Assembly: GCA_019752115.1 (NCBI GenBank)
Contig: JAIEMN010000050.1
Location: 1 to 56,520, forward strand
Length of the DNA: 56,520 bases
Reading direction: 5' to 3'
Source: Gemmatimonadaceae bacterium
Lineage (GTDB): Bacteria; Gemmatimonadota; Gemmatimonadetes; Gemmatimonadales; Gemmatimonadaceae
The translations under genes were made by a program, and so were the position numbers. The notes under the pieces are model-generated. The model did no database searches. It was given only the letters and a program-made list of their open reading frames with translations, and was not told where the DNA came from. Of this stretch, positions 37,508-45,561 are shown piece after piece. Each line of letters starts with the position of its first letter. Positions within the stretch are counted from its first letter, which is position 1.

Positions 37508-39154
37508 ATGGCGCGACGCCCCGTTCACCTCGCCCGACGCACGGTGCCGCTCATCGGGCTGCTGGCCGCCGGCGCCTGCATCAACGTCTTCTGGCATACG
37601 GAGCCGCGCGATCTCCCCGCGCGCGCCGTCGGCACTGCGGCGTCACCCATGGCCACCGAGGTCAGGACGCCCGTCAAGGCGCATCTGCGCAGTGGGGCGA
37701 CGGTTGTCTTCCTGCGCGGGGCGACCGTGACGCGCACCCATGTGAGCGGGACCGCCGCGCGCTATGCGCTGATGGCAAATGTCGCGAGCGGCCCGGCCGC
37801 GCTCGACTCGGTACCGCTCGACAGCATCGTTGGTCTGGAAACCTTCGACGGGAAAGTCGATCCGGGCGCGACGCTCGTGGTGTCCGCAGCGGCCACCGTG
37901 GCCGGCGCCTTCGGCACCGCGCTGCTGGCCGTGGCCATCTTCGGCTCATGCCCCACGCTTTACGCGGACACCGGGAGCAAGGCGGTCCTGCAAGCCGAGG
38001 GGTTCTCGTATGCCATCGCGCCCCTCTTCCGCCAACGCGATATCGACCCGCTCGTGGTGGCACGCACCCGTGAGGGTGTCGTGCGCCTCGAACTGCGCAA
38101 CGAAGCACTCGAGACCCACCACATCGATCTGCTCGAACTGACGCGCGTCACGCACGCGCCAAACGAAGTGGTGGTTCCCGATCAACGTGGCGGACTCGTG
38201 GCCGTCCGCGACCTGCAGCCGCCGGCCAGTGCGCGCGATCGCGAGGGGCGCGATGTGCGCGCCGTGCTGCGTGAGGCCGATGCCGCCACCTTCGCCAGCG
38301 CACCGCGCCGCGTGGCGGCCGCGCGTGTGGGCGATCTCGACGACTGGATCGATCTCACGGTGCCGGCGCCCGGATCGCCGAGCACCGCCGGTGCATCAGA
38401 TTCGCTGGTGGTGCTGCTGCGCCTGCGAAACTCGCTCCTCAATACGATCCTGCTGTACGACGGCATGCTCAGTGGCGTCGGCGCCATGGACTGGCTGTCG
38501 CGCGACCTCGCGAATGCAGCCCCGGCGCTCGCGCTCGGCCAGTGGTACAGCAACACCATGGGCATGCGCGCCATCGTTGACGGCGTGCCACTGGCGGTCG
38601 GCGGTCTGTCGCGGACGAGTCACGCTCGCCTGGGCGACGTGGGGCCGATCGCCTTCCGCGACGTGGCGCTCGTGCTGCCGCGGCCGCGCGTGGCCAGCGG
38701 GGAGCCCGTGCATGTACGCCTGCGGTTCGTCGCCGACAACTGGCGCATCGATCAGGCGCGCATCGCGTTCGCCTATCGACGGCCGCCCAGCGTGCGCGTG
38801 CCGGTGAGCCGCGTCTACGCCCGCATGGCAGATGGGCGCTCGGTGAACGACTCCGCCGTGGTCCCGATGCTGCGGGCCAGCGACGAGCGCTACCTCGAGA
38901 CGCGCCCCGGGCAGCGGATGACGCTCGAGTTCGACGACGCCGATGTCATGGCCGCCGACTCGACGGCGCGCTACCTCGTGACGTGGCAGGGGTGGTACAC
39001 CGAATGGGTGCGACCGGCGTGGATCACGGGCGAGGCCGCCACCCGGCGTTTCGTGCCGGGCGACAGCGCCGTCGTGACCGCGATGACCCGCTGGCGCCGT
39101 TCACAAGCCGCCTTCGAGAAGCAGTTCTATGCCTCGCCACTTCCGACGCGCTAA
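37508..39154 (+). CDS. large uncharacterised lipoprotein, 548 aa
   Basis: The N-terminus has a lipoprotein signal ending LLAAGACINV. Residues 45-110 are an Sm/SH3-like strand set (VKAHLRSGATVVFLRGATV, PLDSIVGLETF). A hydrophobic segment follows (LVVSAAATVAGAFGTALLAVAIFG). After it comes SCPTLYADTGSKAVLQAEG...RQRDIDPL and RLELRNEALETHHIDLLELTRVTHAP. From memory, this module (CPxxY, AE, RND, NE..ET, H.P) recurs in uncharacterised Bacteroidota and Acidobacteriota proteins. The C-terminal half is beta-rich with a DMGMRAI-type patch (NTMGMRAIVDGV) and many Trp/Arg. It sits between a barrel gene and a small lipoprotein gene. Confidence 0.75.
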   Translation: MARRPVHLARRTVPLIGLLAAGACINVFWHTEPRDLPARAVGTAASPMATEVRTPVKAHLRSGATVVFLRGATVTRTHVSGTAARYALMANVASGPAALDSVPLDSIVGLETFDGKVDPGATLVVSAAATVAGAFGTALLAVAIFGSCPTLYADTGSKAVLQAEGFSYAIAPLFRQRDIDPLVVARTREGVVRLELRNEALETHHIDLLELTRVTHAPNEVVVPDQRGGLVAVRDLQPPASARDREGRDVRAVLREADAATFASAPRRVAAARVGDLDDWIDLTVPAPGSPSTAGASDSLVVLLRLRNSLLNTILLYDGMLSGVGAMDWLSRDLANAAPALALGQWYSNTMGMRAIVDGVPLAVGGLSRTSHARLGDVGPIAFRDVALVLPRPRVASGEPVHVRLRFVADNWRIDQARIAFAYRRPPSVRVPVSRVYARMADGRSVNDSAVVPMLRASDERYLETRPGQRMTLEFDDADVMAADSTARYLVTWQGWYTEWVRPAWITGEAATRRFVPGDSAVVTAMTRWRRSQAAFEKQFYASPLPTR

Positions 39155-39163
39155 GGAGCCTCG

Positions 39164-39586
39164 ATGCGAAACCTGACCGGATGGCGCGTGGCGCGATATG
39201 CGTGGCTAGTGCTGCTCCCCTTGGCGACCGCGTGCCAATGGGGCACGCGCCCCACGACGCTGCGCGTCGCGCAATCGGCCGCCGGTGCGGAGGTCGCCGT
39301 GCGCATCACCGACGAACCGCGCGATCGCGTCGGTGAACTGCTGGCGGTCGATTCGGCGGGGCTCTATCTGCGGGAGACACGCCTCACCTACATCACCTGG
39401 CCGCGCATCCGCGCGCTCGACGTGGCGCAGCTTGGCCTGAACTACGATCTGCCGCCCGGGCGCGTGGCGACGCCTGAGTACAAGCAGCGCCTGACGCTGA
39501 TCAGTCGCTTTCGGAGCCTTCCCGGCGATCTGCTCCAGCAGGTGCTCCGCAGCGTGGGGCAAGACAGTCTCGACGTCATCCGGTGA
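39164..39586 (+). CDS. small lipoprotein, 140 aa
   Basis: The lipoprotein signal ends WLVLLPLATAC. The mature part carries a short beta-barrel-like region, VAVRITDEPRDRVGELLAVDSAGLYLRE, THLTYITWPRIRALDV-like in sequence, which resembles the Sm/SH3-like strand set in the preceding large lipoprotein. A helical C-terminus follows (LISRFRSLPGDLLQQVLRSVG). It begins 9 bases after the previous stop and is the last gene of the three-gene run. I do not recognise a family. Confidence 0.72.
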   Translation: MRNLTGWRVARYAWLVLLPLATACQWGTRPTTLRVAQSAAGAEVAVRITDEPRDRVGELLAVDSAGLYLRETRLTYITWPRIRALDVAQLGLNYDLPPGRVATPEYKQRLTLISRFRSLPGDLLQQVLRSVGQDSLDVIR

Positions 39587-39661
39587 GCGGCGAGGGGCGC
39601 CTCACGGGCGGGGGGCGCGCGGCGTAGCTTGTGGCAGCCCCCTCTCTTGCCCACCGGAGCT

Positions 39662-40852
39662 ATGTCACCCGTATCCGCTCTGCATCGCCCGCTTGCCGCC
39701 GCGTTCGCTGGCCTCCTCCTCGCGGCCACCGCGCACGCCCAGCCCAGCGCGTGGCCGCGCAGCACGCCAGCGCGCGAAGGGCTCAACGCGGCCGTGTTCG
39801 ATTCCCTCGACCGGGAAATTCGCGCCGGTACGTATGGCTATGTCGATCGCCTGGTGGTGGTGCGCCACGGCAAACTCGTCGTCGATCAGCGCTACACCCA
39901 CAACTACGACGCGGCCTACGGAGATTCCGCCAAGGTCAAGAGCGCGCTCAACGCGGGCGATCCGACGGGCCCGTACAACTACTACGCGTCGTGGTGGCAC
40001 CCGTTCTATCGCCGCGGCACGCTGCACAGCGAGCAATCGGTCTCCAAAACGGTCATGTCCATGGTGGTCGGCGTCGCCCGCACCCGTGGCGAATTTCCCG
40101 AGCTCACGACCCCCATCCTGCGCTTCTTTGACACGACCCAGGTCAAGCACATCGATGCCCGCAAACGCCGGATTCAGATCCGGCACCTGTTGACGATGAC
40201 GGGCGGCCTCGAATGGAAGGACGGGTTGTCGCCCAATGATCCGAACAACACCGAGTCACAGCTCGAAGCCAGCTTCGACTGGGTCGACTTTGCGATCAAT
40301 TTGCCCATGGAGCGCGAGCCGGGTACGGTCTTCAACTACAGCAGCGGCGAGAGCATTCTGCTGGGCGCCGTGTTTGCGCGTGCCACGGGGCGCGATCTCG
40401 AGGCGTATGCCGCCGAGCATCTCTTTGCGCCCCTCGGCATCACCAACTGGTTCTGGAAACGCACCGCGGCGGGCGCGCTCGACACCGAAGGGGGGCTGTA
40501 TCTCGAAACCACCGACCTCGCCAAACTCTGGCAGCTCTGGTTGCAGCGGGGCATGTGGAACGGCAAGCGCCTCGTGAGCGAGGAGTGGATCACGGCGTCC
40601 ACCACGCCCGCGGTTGCGGTGAGCGACGCGCCGAATGGCCCCAAGTATGGCTTCAAGTGGTGGCTCTACCCCGATCCGCGCGGCAACGGCAAGTACATCT
40701 GGAGCGGCTCCGGCTTTGGCGGGCAGTTCCCGATGGCCTTCCCCGATGATGACTACGTTGTCGTCTTCAACTCCTGGAACATTCTCCCGGGCAACAAAGC
40801 GCTCCCGATGGGCAAGGTGCGCGAACGATTGGCGAAGGCGATCATCAGGTAG
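39662..40852 (+). CDS. serine hydrolase, class C beta-lactamase fold
   Basis: The 396-residue secreted protein has a signal peptide (LAAAFAGLLLAATAHAQP). The SxxK catalytic pair is S126 and K129 in SVSKTVMSM. The Y-x-N-like motif is YSSGES, and the late motif is SGSGFGGQF in place of KTG/HxG. This matches the COG1680 serine hydrolases (esterase/DD-peptidase-like, CubicO group), not a true beta-lactamase. It likely cleaves an ester or D-amino-acid peptide in the envelope. I chose the ATG that begins the signal peptide. Confidence 0.85.
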   Translation: MSPVSALHRPLAAAFAGLLLAATAHAQPSAWPRSTPAREGLNAAVFDSLDREIRAGTYGYVDRLVVVRHGKLVVDQRYTHNYDAAYGDSAKVKSALNAGDPTGPYNYYASWWHPFYRRGTLHSEQSVSKTVMSMVVGVARTRGEFPELTTPILRFFDTTQVKHIDARKRRIQIRHLLTMTGGLEWKDGLSPNDPNNTESQLEASFDWVDFAINLPMEREPGTVFNYSSGESILLGAVFARATGRDLEAYAAEHLFAPLGITNWFWKRTAAGALDTEGGLYLETTDLAKLWQLWLQRGMWNGKRLVSEEWITASTTPAVAVSDAPNGPKYGFKWWLYPDPRGNGKYIWSGSGFGGQFPMAFPDDDYVVVFNSWNILPGNKALPMGKVRERLAKAIIR

Positions 40853-40863
40853 ATATTGTCGGC

Positions 40864-41319
40864 ATGCTTGACGCCCTCCGCCGACTGCTGCAACCCGCCA
40901 CGCCCGCGGCCGAACCCAGCGCGTCCGCGGCCATCCCGGCCGACGACGTGCGCGTCGCCGCCTGTGCGCTGCTCATCGAACTCGCCAACGTGGACGGCGA
41001 TTTCAGCGACGCCGAACAGGCCCAGATGCGCTGGATCCTGGAACGGCACTTCGGCGTCACCGGCGAGGGCGCCAACGCGCTCATGGCCGAAGCCGCGGCC
41101 GCGGCGCGCACCAGCGTTGACGACTTCACCTTCACGCGGCGCGTGGTGCAGGCCTACGACCTCCCGCAGCGCATGGTCCTTGCCGAGCTGATGTGGCAGG
41201 TCGTGCTGGCCGACGGCACATTGGCCGAGCGTGAGAGTTATCTCATGCGGAAGCTGGCCAACCTGCTGCAACTCGAACCGGCATTCCTCGCCGAGGCGCG
41301 GCGCAAGACGGAGGGGTGA
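40864..41319 (+). CDS. TerB-family protein
   Basis: The 151-residue all-helical protein has the TerB fold signature: LLIELANVDGDFSDAEQAQMRWIL and, in the second half, LMWQVVLADGTLAERESYLMRKLANLL. The DG and E residues in each half are the conserved metal-binding-like acidic pairs. TerB domains occur in tellurite resistance and in diverse stress or membrane systems, and isolated copies such as this have no assigned role. It starts 11 bases after the serine hydrolase stop. Confidence 0.85.
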   Translation: MLDALRRLLQPATPAAEPSASAAIPADDVRVAACALLIELANVDGDFSDAEQAQMRWILERHFGVTGEGANALMAEAAAAARTSVDDFTFTRRVVQAYDLPQRMVLAELMWQVVLADGTLAERESYLMRKLANLLQLEPAFLAEARRKTEG

Positions 41320-41325
41320 GGCGGC

Positions 41326-41358
41326 GGGCGGCCCGGCGCGACCTCTCGCGGGGCCGCC
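41326..41358 (+). terminator. GC-rich hairpin after the TerB gene
   Basis: GGCGGCCC (41327-41334) pairs exactly with GGGCCGCC (41351-41358) across a 16-base loop. It lies directly after the TerB stop and 22 bases before the M20 hydrolase start. No T run follows, so it may be an ordinary GC-rich stem rather than a true terminator. Confidence 0.3.
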
Positions 41359-41380
41359 ACCGGATCGGCATTCTTGTGGC

Positions 41381-42874
41381 ATGCCCGCTTCCTTCCGCCT
41401 CCGCGCGCCTCTGGCGCTCCTCGGCGCCGCCGCCCTGACGGCCGCGCCCGCGCTCTTCGCCCAAGCCAAGCCCGCCGCCAAGGCGCCCACCGCGCCGAAC
41501 ACGGCTGCCCTCCTCACGAGCCTCGACAGCAAGGCCGCGCACTACAGTGACGTCGCCAAGCAGATCTGGGGCTTCGCCGAGGTGGGCTTCATGGAGACCA
41601 GGAGCTCGGCGCTCCTGCAGTCGGAGCTCAAGACCGCCGGCTTTACCGTGAAGGCCGGCGTCGCCGGCGAGCCGACGGCGTTCATCGCCGAGTACGGCAG
41701 TGGCAAGCCGGTCATCGCCATTCTGGGCGAGTTCGACGCGCTCCCCGGCCTGTCGCAGGACGCGAGCCCCACGCGCAAGGCGCTCTTAAACGGCGGCCCC
41801 GGGCATGGCTGTGGCCACCATCTCTTTGGCACGGCGAGCACGGCGGCCGCCATCGCGCTCAAGGAGTGGATGCAGGCCAACAACGTGAAGGGCACGCTGC
41901 GCATGGTCGGCACCCCCGCCGAAGAAGGCGGCTCGGGGAAGGTGTACATGGTGCGCGATGGCGTGTTCAACGATGTCGACGCGGTGATTGCCTGGCACCC
42001 TGGCGACGAGAACAACGTCACGTTCGGTGAGTCGATGGCCAATGTCTCCGGCAAGTTCACCTTCCATGGCGTCAGCGCCCATGCGGCCGCTGCGCCCGAA
42101 CGTGGCCGCTCGGCGCTGGATGGCGTGGAAGTGATGAACGTGATGACCAACTACCTGCGCGAGCACGTGCCGGACGGGACGCGCATCCACTATGTCATCA
42201 CCGACGGTGGCAAGGCGCCAAACGTCGTGCCCGACGAAGCGCAGGTGTACTACTACGTGCGCCACGTGGACATGAAGGTGGTGAAGGACGTGTGGGAGCG
42301 CGTCGTGAACGCCGCCAAGGGGGCCGCGATCGGCACCGGCACGACGTTTGACCTGACGCTCACCGGCTCGGTCTATGCGCTGCTCCCCAACGAAACGCTG
42401 GCCAAGGTGCAGCAGCGCGCGCTCGAGCGCGTGGGCGGCTATACGATGACCGCCGAGGAGCGCGCCTTCGCCGAGCAACTGCAGAAGTCGCCCAACTTCG
42501 TGGCCAAACCGCTCGACATGACGTCACAGGTTCGTCCACTCACGCGCGGCAACGATGCCGGATCCACCGATGTGGGTGATGTGAGCTGGACCGTGCCCAC
42601 CGTGCAGTTGAACGCGGCCACATGGGTGCCCGGCACGGCCGCGCATTCATGGCAGGCCGTCGCAGCCGGCGGAATGTCGATCGGTGCGAAGGGGATGATG
42701 ATCGCCGCCAAGACCATGGCGCTCACGGCGACGGATCTCTTCACGCAGCCCGCCACGCTCGCGGCGGCGAAAGCGGAGTTCGAGAAGGCGCGCGGCGCCG
42801 ACTTCCGCTACACCACGCTGCTCGGCACACAGAAGCCGGCGCTCGACTACCGCAAGGGGAGCGTGCCGCAGTGA
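41381..42874 (+). CDS. M20 family amidohydrolase (AbgB-like), secreted
   Basis: The 497-residue protein has a signal peptide (LALLGAAALTAAPALFAQA). The M20 core shows AILGEFDALPG, the metal site GPGHGCGHHLFG, the catalytic glutamate pair in TPAEEGGSGK, and VSAHAAAAPERGRSAL from the lid domain. It resembles p-aminobenzoyl-glutamate hydrolase subunit B and related N-acyl amino-acid amidohydrolases. Secretion suggests uptake of amide-linked compounds. The stop codon overlaps the next gene's GTG. Confidence 0.87.
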   Translation: MPASFRLRAPLALLGAAALTAAPALFAQAKPAAKAPTAPNTAALLTSLDSKAAHYSDVAKQIWGFAEVGFMETRSSALLQSELKTAGFTVKAGVAGEPTAFIAEYGSGKPVIAILGEFDALPGLSQDASPTRKALLNGGPGHGCGHHLFGTASTAAAIALKEWMQANNVKGTLRMVGTPAEEGGSGKVYMVRDGVFNDVDAVIAWHPGDENNVTFGESMANVSGKFTFHGVSAHAAAAPERGRSALDGVEVMNVMTNYLREHVPDGTRIHYVITDGGKAPNVVPDEAQVYYYVRHVDMKVVKDVWERVVNAAKGAAIGTGTTFDLTLTGSVYALLPNETLAKVQQRALERVGGYTMTAEERAFAEQLQKSPNFVAKPLDMTSQVRPLTRGNDAGSTDVGDVSWTVPTVQLNAATWVPGTAAHSWQAVAAGGMSIGAKGMMIAAKTMALTATDLFTQPATLAAAKAEFEKARGADFRYTTLLGTQKPALDYRKGSVPQ

Positions 42875-44130
42875 GCGCGAGTCGCGGGGGGCTCGCGCTG
42901 ATCACGCTGCTGGCGTTGGGTGTCGCGGGCACGCGCGCCGACGCGCAGACGCGTCCGCAGACCCGCCCGCGCGCGCGTGACCTGGGGATCTCGCCATTGA
43001 TCGGCGGCACGCCCGGCACCCTTGACGCGATCACCGATGTCGCCGGCGTCGAGGTGGGACACACCACGCTCATCCGTGGGGCGGCGGGGCCGCTCGTCGT
43101 GGGACAGGGGCCGGTGCGCACCGGCGTGACGATCATTCATCCGCGCGGACAGCGTGATGCGACGCCGGTGTTCGGGGCGTGGTTCACGCTCAATGGCAAC
43201 GGCGAGATGACCGGCACGACGTGGTTGCAGGAGGGCGGCGTGCTCGAAGGCCCCATCGGCATCACCAACACGCACAGCGTGGGCGTGGTGCGCGATGCGA
43301 TTCTCGAATGGAAGGTGGGCACCCCGGGGTTGCAGCCGTGGGGCTTGCCGGTCGTCGCCGAGACGTACGACGGCAGCCTCAACGACATCAACGGCTTTCA
43401 TGTGAAGCCCTCGCATGTGCGTGAGGCCATCACCAGTGCGCGTGGCGGCGCCGTCACCGAAGGCAGTGTCGGCGGCGGCACCGGCATGCGCTGCCTTGGC
43501 TTCAAGGGCGGCATCGGGACGGCCTCCCGTCGCGTCACGGTTGCTCAGGGCGGCTACACCGTGGGTGTGCTTGTGCAGTGCAACTTCGGCGCGCAGCGCG
43601 ATCTGCTGGTGGCGGGCGTGCCCGTCGGTCAGGAGATCACCGATCTCGCGAGCTGCGCGGCGGGCGAGATGCCCGCGACCGCCGATGCGGCACTGCGCAA
43701 CCGCCCGCGCTGCGCCTCGGGTGCGCCGCGCGATGATCGCACGGATGCCGTGGAGCAAGGCTCGATCATCGTGGTGGTGGCCACCGACGCGCCGCTCATG
43801 CCACATCAACTCAAGCGCATCGCTACCCGCGTCGCCCTCGGCGTGGGGCGCACCGGCGGCTTCGGTGGCAATGGCTCGGGCGACATCTTCGTCGCCTTCT
43901 CCACCGCCAACGGCAAGGCAGCCATCGCGAAGGACAGCGCGAGCGTCACGCTGCTCTCCAACGACATGATCTCGCCGCTGTTCACGGCCACCGTGCAGGC
44001 CACCGAGGAGGCGATCCTGAACGCGATGCTTGCCGCCGATACGATGGAGGGGGCCAACTACACGCGCGTCTACGGGCTGCCTGCGGCGCGGGTGGTGGAC
44101 GCGCTCAAGAAGTACGGGCGGCTCAAGTAG
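42871..44130 (+). CDS. P1-family peptidase (DmpA/BapA-like aminopeptidase), secreted
   Basis: The 419-residue protein has a signal peptide (ALITLLALGVAGTRADAQ). The family matches the DmpA/BapA beta-aminopeptidases, which autocleave into two subunits with the newly exposed serine as nucleophile. Here the expected cleavage is before S298 in VEQGSIIVVVATDAPL, leaving about 120 residues for the small subunit, as in known enzymes. Other signatures are TNTHSVGVVRDA and GSVGGGTGMRCLGFKGGIG. The GTG start overlaps the M20 stop (GTGA), so the two are translationally coupled. Its end overlaps the convergent SRPBCC gene by 8 bases. Confidence 0.88.
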   Translation: MSASRGGLALITLLALGVAGTRADAQTRPQTRPRARDLGISPLIGGTPGTLDAITDVAGVEVGHTTLIRGAAGPLVVGQGPVRTGVTIIHPRGQRDATPVFGAWFTLNGNGEMTGTTWLQEGGVLEGPIGITNTHSVGVVRDAILEWKVGTPGLQPWGLPVVAETYDGSLNDINGFHVKPSHVREAITSARGGAVTEGSVGGGTGMRCLGFKGGIGTASRRVTVAQGGYTVGVLVQCNFGAQRDLLVAGVPVGQEITDLASCAAGEMPATADAALRNRPRCASGAPRDDRTDAVEQGSIIVVVATDAPLMPHQLKRIATRVALGVGRTGGFGGNGSGDIFVAFSTANGKAAIAKDSASVTLLSNDMISPLFTATVQATEEAILNAMLAADTMEGANYTRVYGLPAARVVDALKKYGRLK

Positions 44131-45091
44131 CCTGGATCACCGCCTCCAGCTTGTCGAACGAGCCCGTCCACCCCATCGTCATCCCCGCACGCGCCTCGGC
44201 GAACACGGCGATCTCTTCCGGCGTCGCCGTCTGATCCGGCTGCCACCGCACGGTGACCCGCGTGCGGTGCGGCCCCTCCTCGGTGAGCAGCACCGTGGTG
44301 CGCATGTAGGCCGGCCAGAGCGGTGCCATCGGGTGGCGCGACAGATTCTCCTGCGCATCGACGAAGCACTGCGTGTACTGGATGAGATGCGGCCGCTCGA
44401 TGCGTGTGTACGCCGTCTTGCCGTACATGGTGAAGGCGTCGTTGCCCATGGAGTAGAAGCCTTCGCCGCCGGTGCGAATGTCCACGCGGATGAACGCCAT
44501 CGTCATGCCGGTGGGCGCCAACCACTTGGCGAAGTGTTCCGGCTTGGTCCACAGGTCGAACATCGTGTTGATGTCGGTGTCGAAGCTGCGGTTGATCACG
44601 AACACATCGGCATTCGACTGTTGCTTCTCGAGGAACTCGGCGAGACGGTCCCACGTGCCGTTGCCGCCGGCAGCCTTCACGAAGGCGCGTGTCTGCGCGG
44701 CCGCTTCGGCCGACTCCAGCACCATGCGCATATCGAGTTCGGTCTTGCCGCCCACGTCGGTGAAGGTCGCGGTCACGCGGAACATCGGCTTCGCATCTTC
44801 CGACGACGCACCGTGATCGTACACCAGCCTGGCCTGCGGTACGACCTCGTGATAGCGCGTGAAGTTCGGCCAGTCCTTGCCGTCGGGGCCGTGCATCGTG
44901 TAGTCCCAGAAGCCGCCCGGGCGCAGCTCCTTGCGGTGCGTCGTGATGGTGAAGCCACGCGGCCCCCACCACTTCCCCACGTGTTCGTCCTGGGTCCACG
45001 CATCCCACACGAGGGAGACGGGCGCGTCGTACAGGCGGGTGATGCGAAGCTCGTTCGCGGCTTCGTAGGGGTCAGGCGTCGCGTGGCTCAT
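44123..45091 (-). CDS. tandem SRPBCC (AHSA1-like) protein
   Basis: The 322-residue protein contains two AHSA1/SRPBCC domains. The first (1-155) has LRITRLYDAPVSLVWDAWTQ...WWGPRGFT, the second (160-320) has FVINRSFDTDINTMFDLWTKPEHFAKWLAPTG and ends WTGSFDKLEAVI. Each forms a hydrophobic helix-grip pocket. Single-domain versions are often paired with an ArsR regulator, as here. The tandem fusion is less usual. The ligand is unknown. Its start overlaps the ArsR coding sequence by 20 bases, so the two are cotranslated. Confidence 0.87.
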   Translation of the reverse strand: MSHATPDPYEAANELRITRLYDAPVSLVWDAWTQDEHVGKWWGPRGFTITTHRKELRPGGFWDYTMHGPDGKDWPNFTRYHEVVPQARLVYDHGASSEDAKPMFRVTATFTDVGGKTELDMRMVLESAEAAAQTRAFVKAAGGNGTWDRLAEFLEKQQSNADVFVINRSFDTDINTMFDLWTKPEHFAKWLAPTGMTMAFIRVDIRTGGEGFYSMGNDAFTMYGKTAYTRIERPHLIQYTQCFVDAQENLSRHPMAPLWPAYMRTTVLLTEEGPHRTRVTVRWQPDQTATPEEIAVFAEARAGMTMGWTGSFDKLEAVIQAT

Positions 45092-45437
45092 CGGGGGAGT
45101 CCTGGTGGGTGGGTGTGGTGAGCGTCTTGAGGTAGTCGCCGAGGCGATCGAGGCTGGCTTCCATATGCACGCGGTATTCCTGCATCCACGCGTCCACATC
45201 GCGAAGCGGCGCGGCATTGAGCGTGCACGGCCGCCACTGCGCCTCGCGCCCCTTGGTGACGAGCCCGGCCTTCTCCAGCACCTTGAGGTGCTTGGTGACG
45301 GCCGGGAGGGTCATGCGCCCCAGAAACGGCTCCGCCAACTGCCCCACACTCGCCTCCCCGTCCCGCAGCCGAGCCAGGATGGCCCGCCGGGTGGGGTCGG
45401 CGAGCGCCGAGAAGGTGAGGGAGAGGGAGTCGGGCAT
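45072..45437 (-). CDS. ArsR-family transcriptional regulator
   Basis: The 121-residue protein is a winged-helix regulator: FSALADPTRRAILARLRDGEASVGQLAEPF, then the recognition helix LPAVTKHLKVLEKAGLVTKGREA. No cysteine pair typical of arsenic or metal sensing is present. This subtype (SmtB-like, non-metal) usually controls an adjacent SRPBCC gene. It starts at ATG 10 bases from a near-palindromic AT-rich sequence, suggesting autoregulation of the pair. Confidence 0.88.
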   Translation of the reverse strand: MPDSLSLTFSALADPTRRAILARLRDGEASVGQLAEPFLGRMTLPAVTKHLKVLEKAGLVTKGREAQWRPCTLNAAPLRDVDAWMQEYRVHMEASLDRLGDYLKTLTTPTHQDSPDEPRDA

Positions 45438-45449
45438 TGTATACCGTTT

Positions 45450-45461
45450 GGTTAATTAGCC
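45450..45461. promoter_or_regulatory. candidate ArsR operator
   Basis: GGTTAATTAGCC is a near-palindrome (GG-x-TAATTA-x-CC) in an unusually AT-rich stretch just upstream of the ArsR start codon. A direct TTTGG repeat flanks it on both sides (near 45446 and 45462). Position and symmetry suit an autoregulatory site. No experimental consensus was used. Confidence 0.45.
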
Positions 45462-45561
45462 TTTGGGTAAAGTAAAGGATCACACGCGGCGCGCAATCCC
45501 CAGATGCGTGCTCCGCGCGCAACTTTGGGCGGTCAACTGTTCCCGTTCTCGCCAGTGCTGA

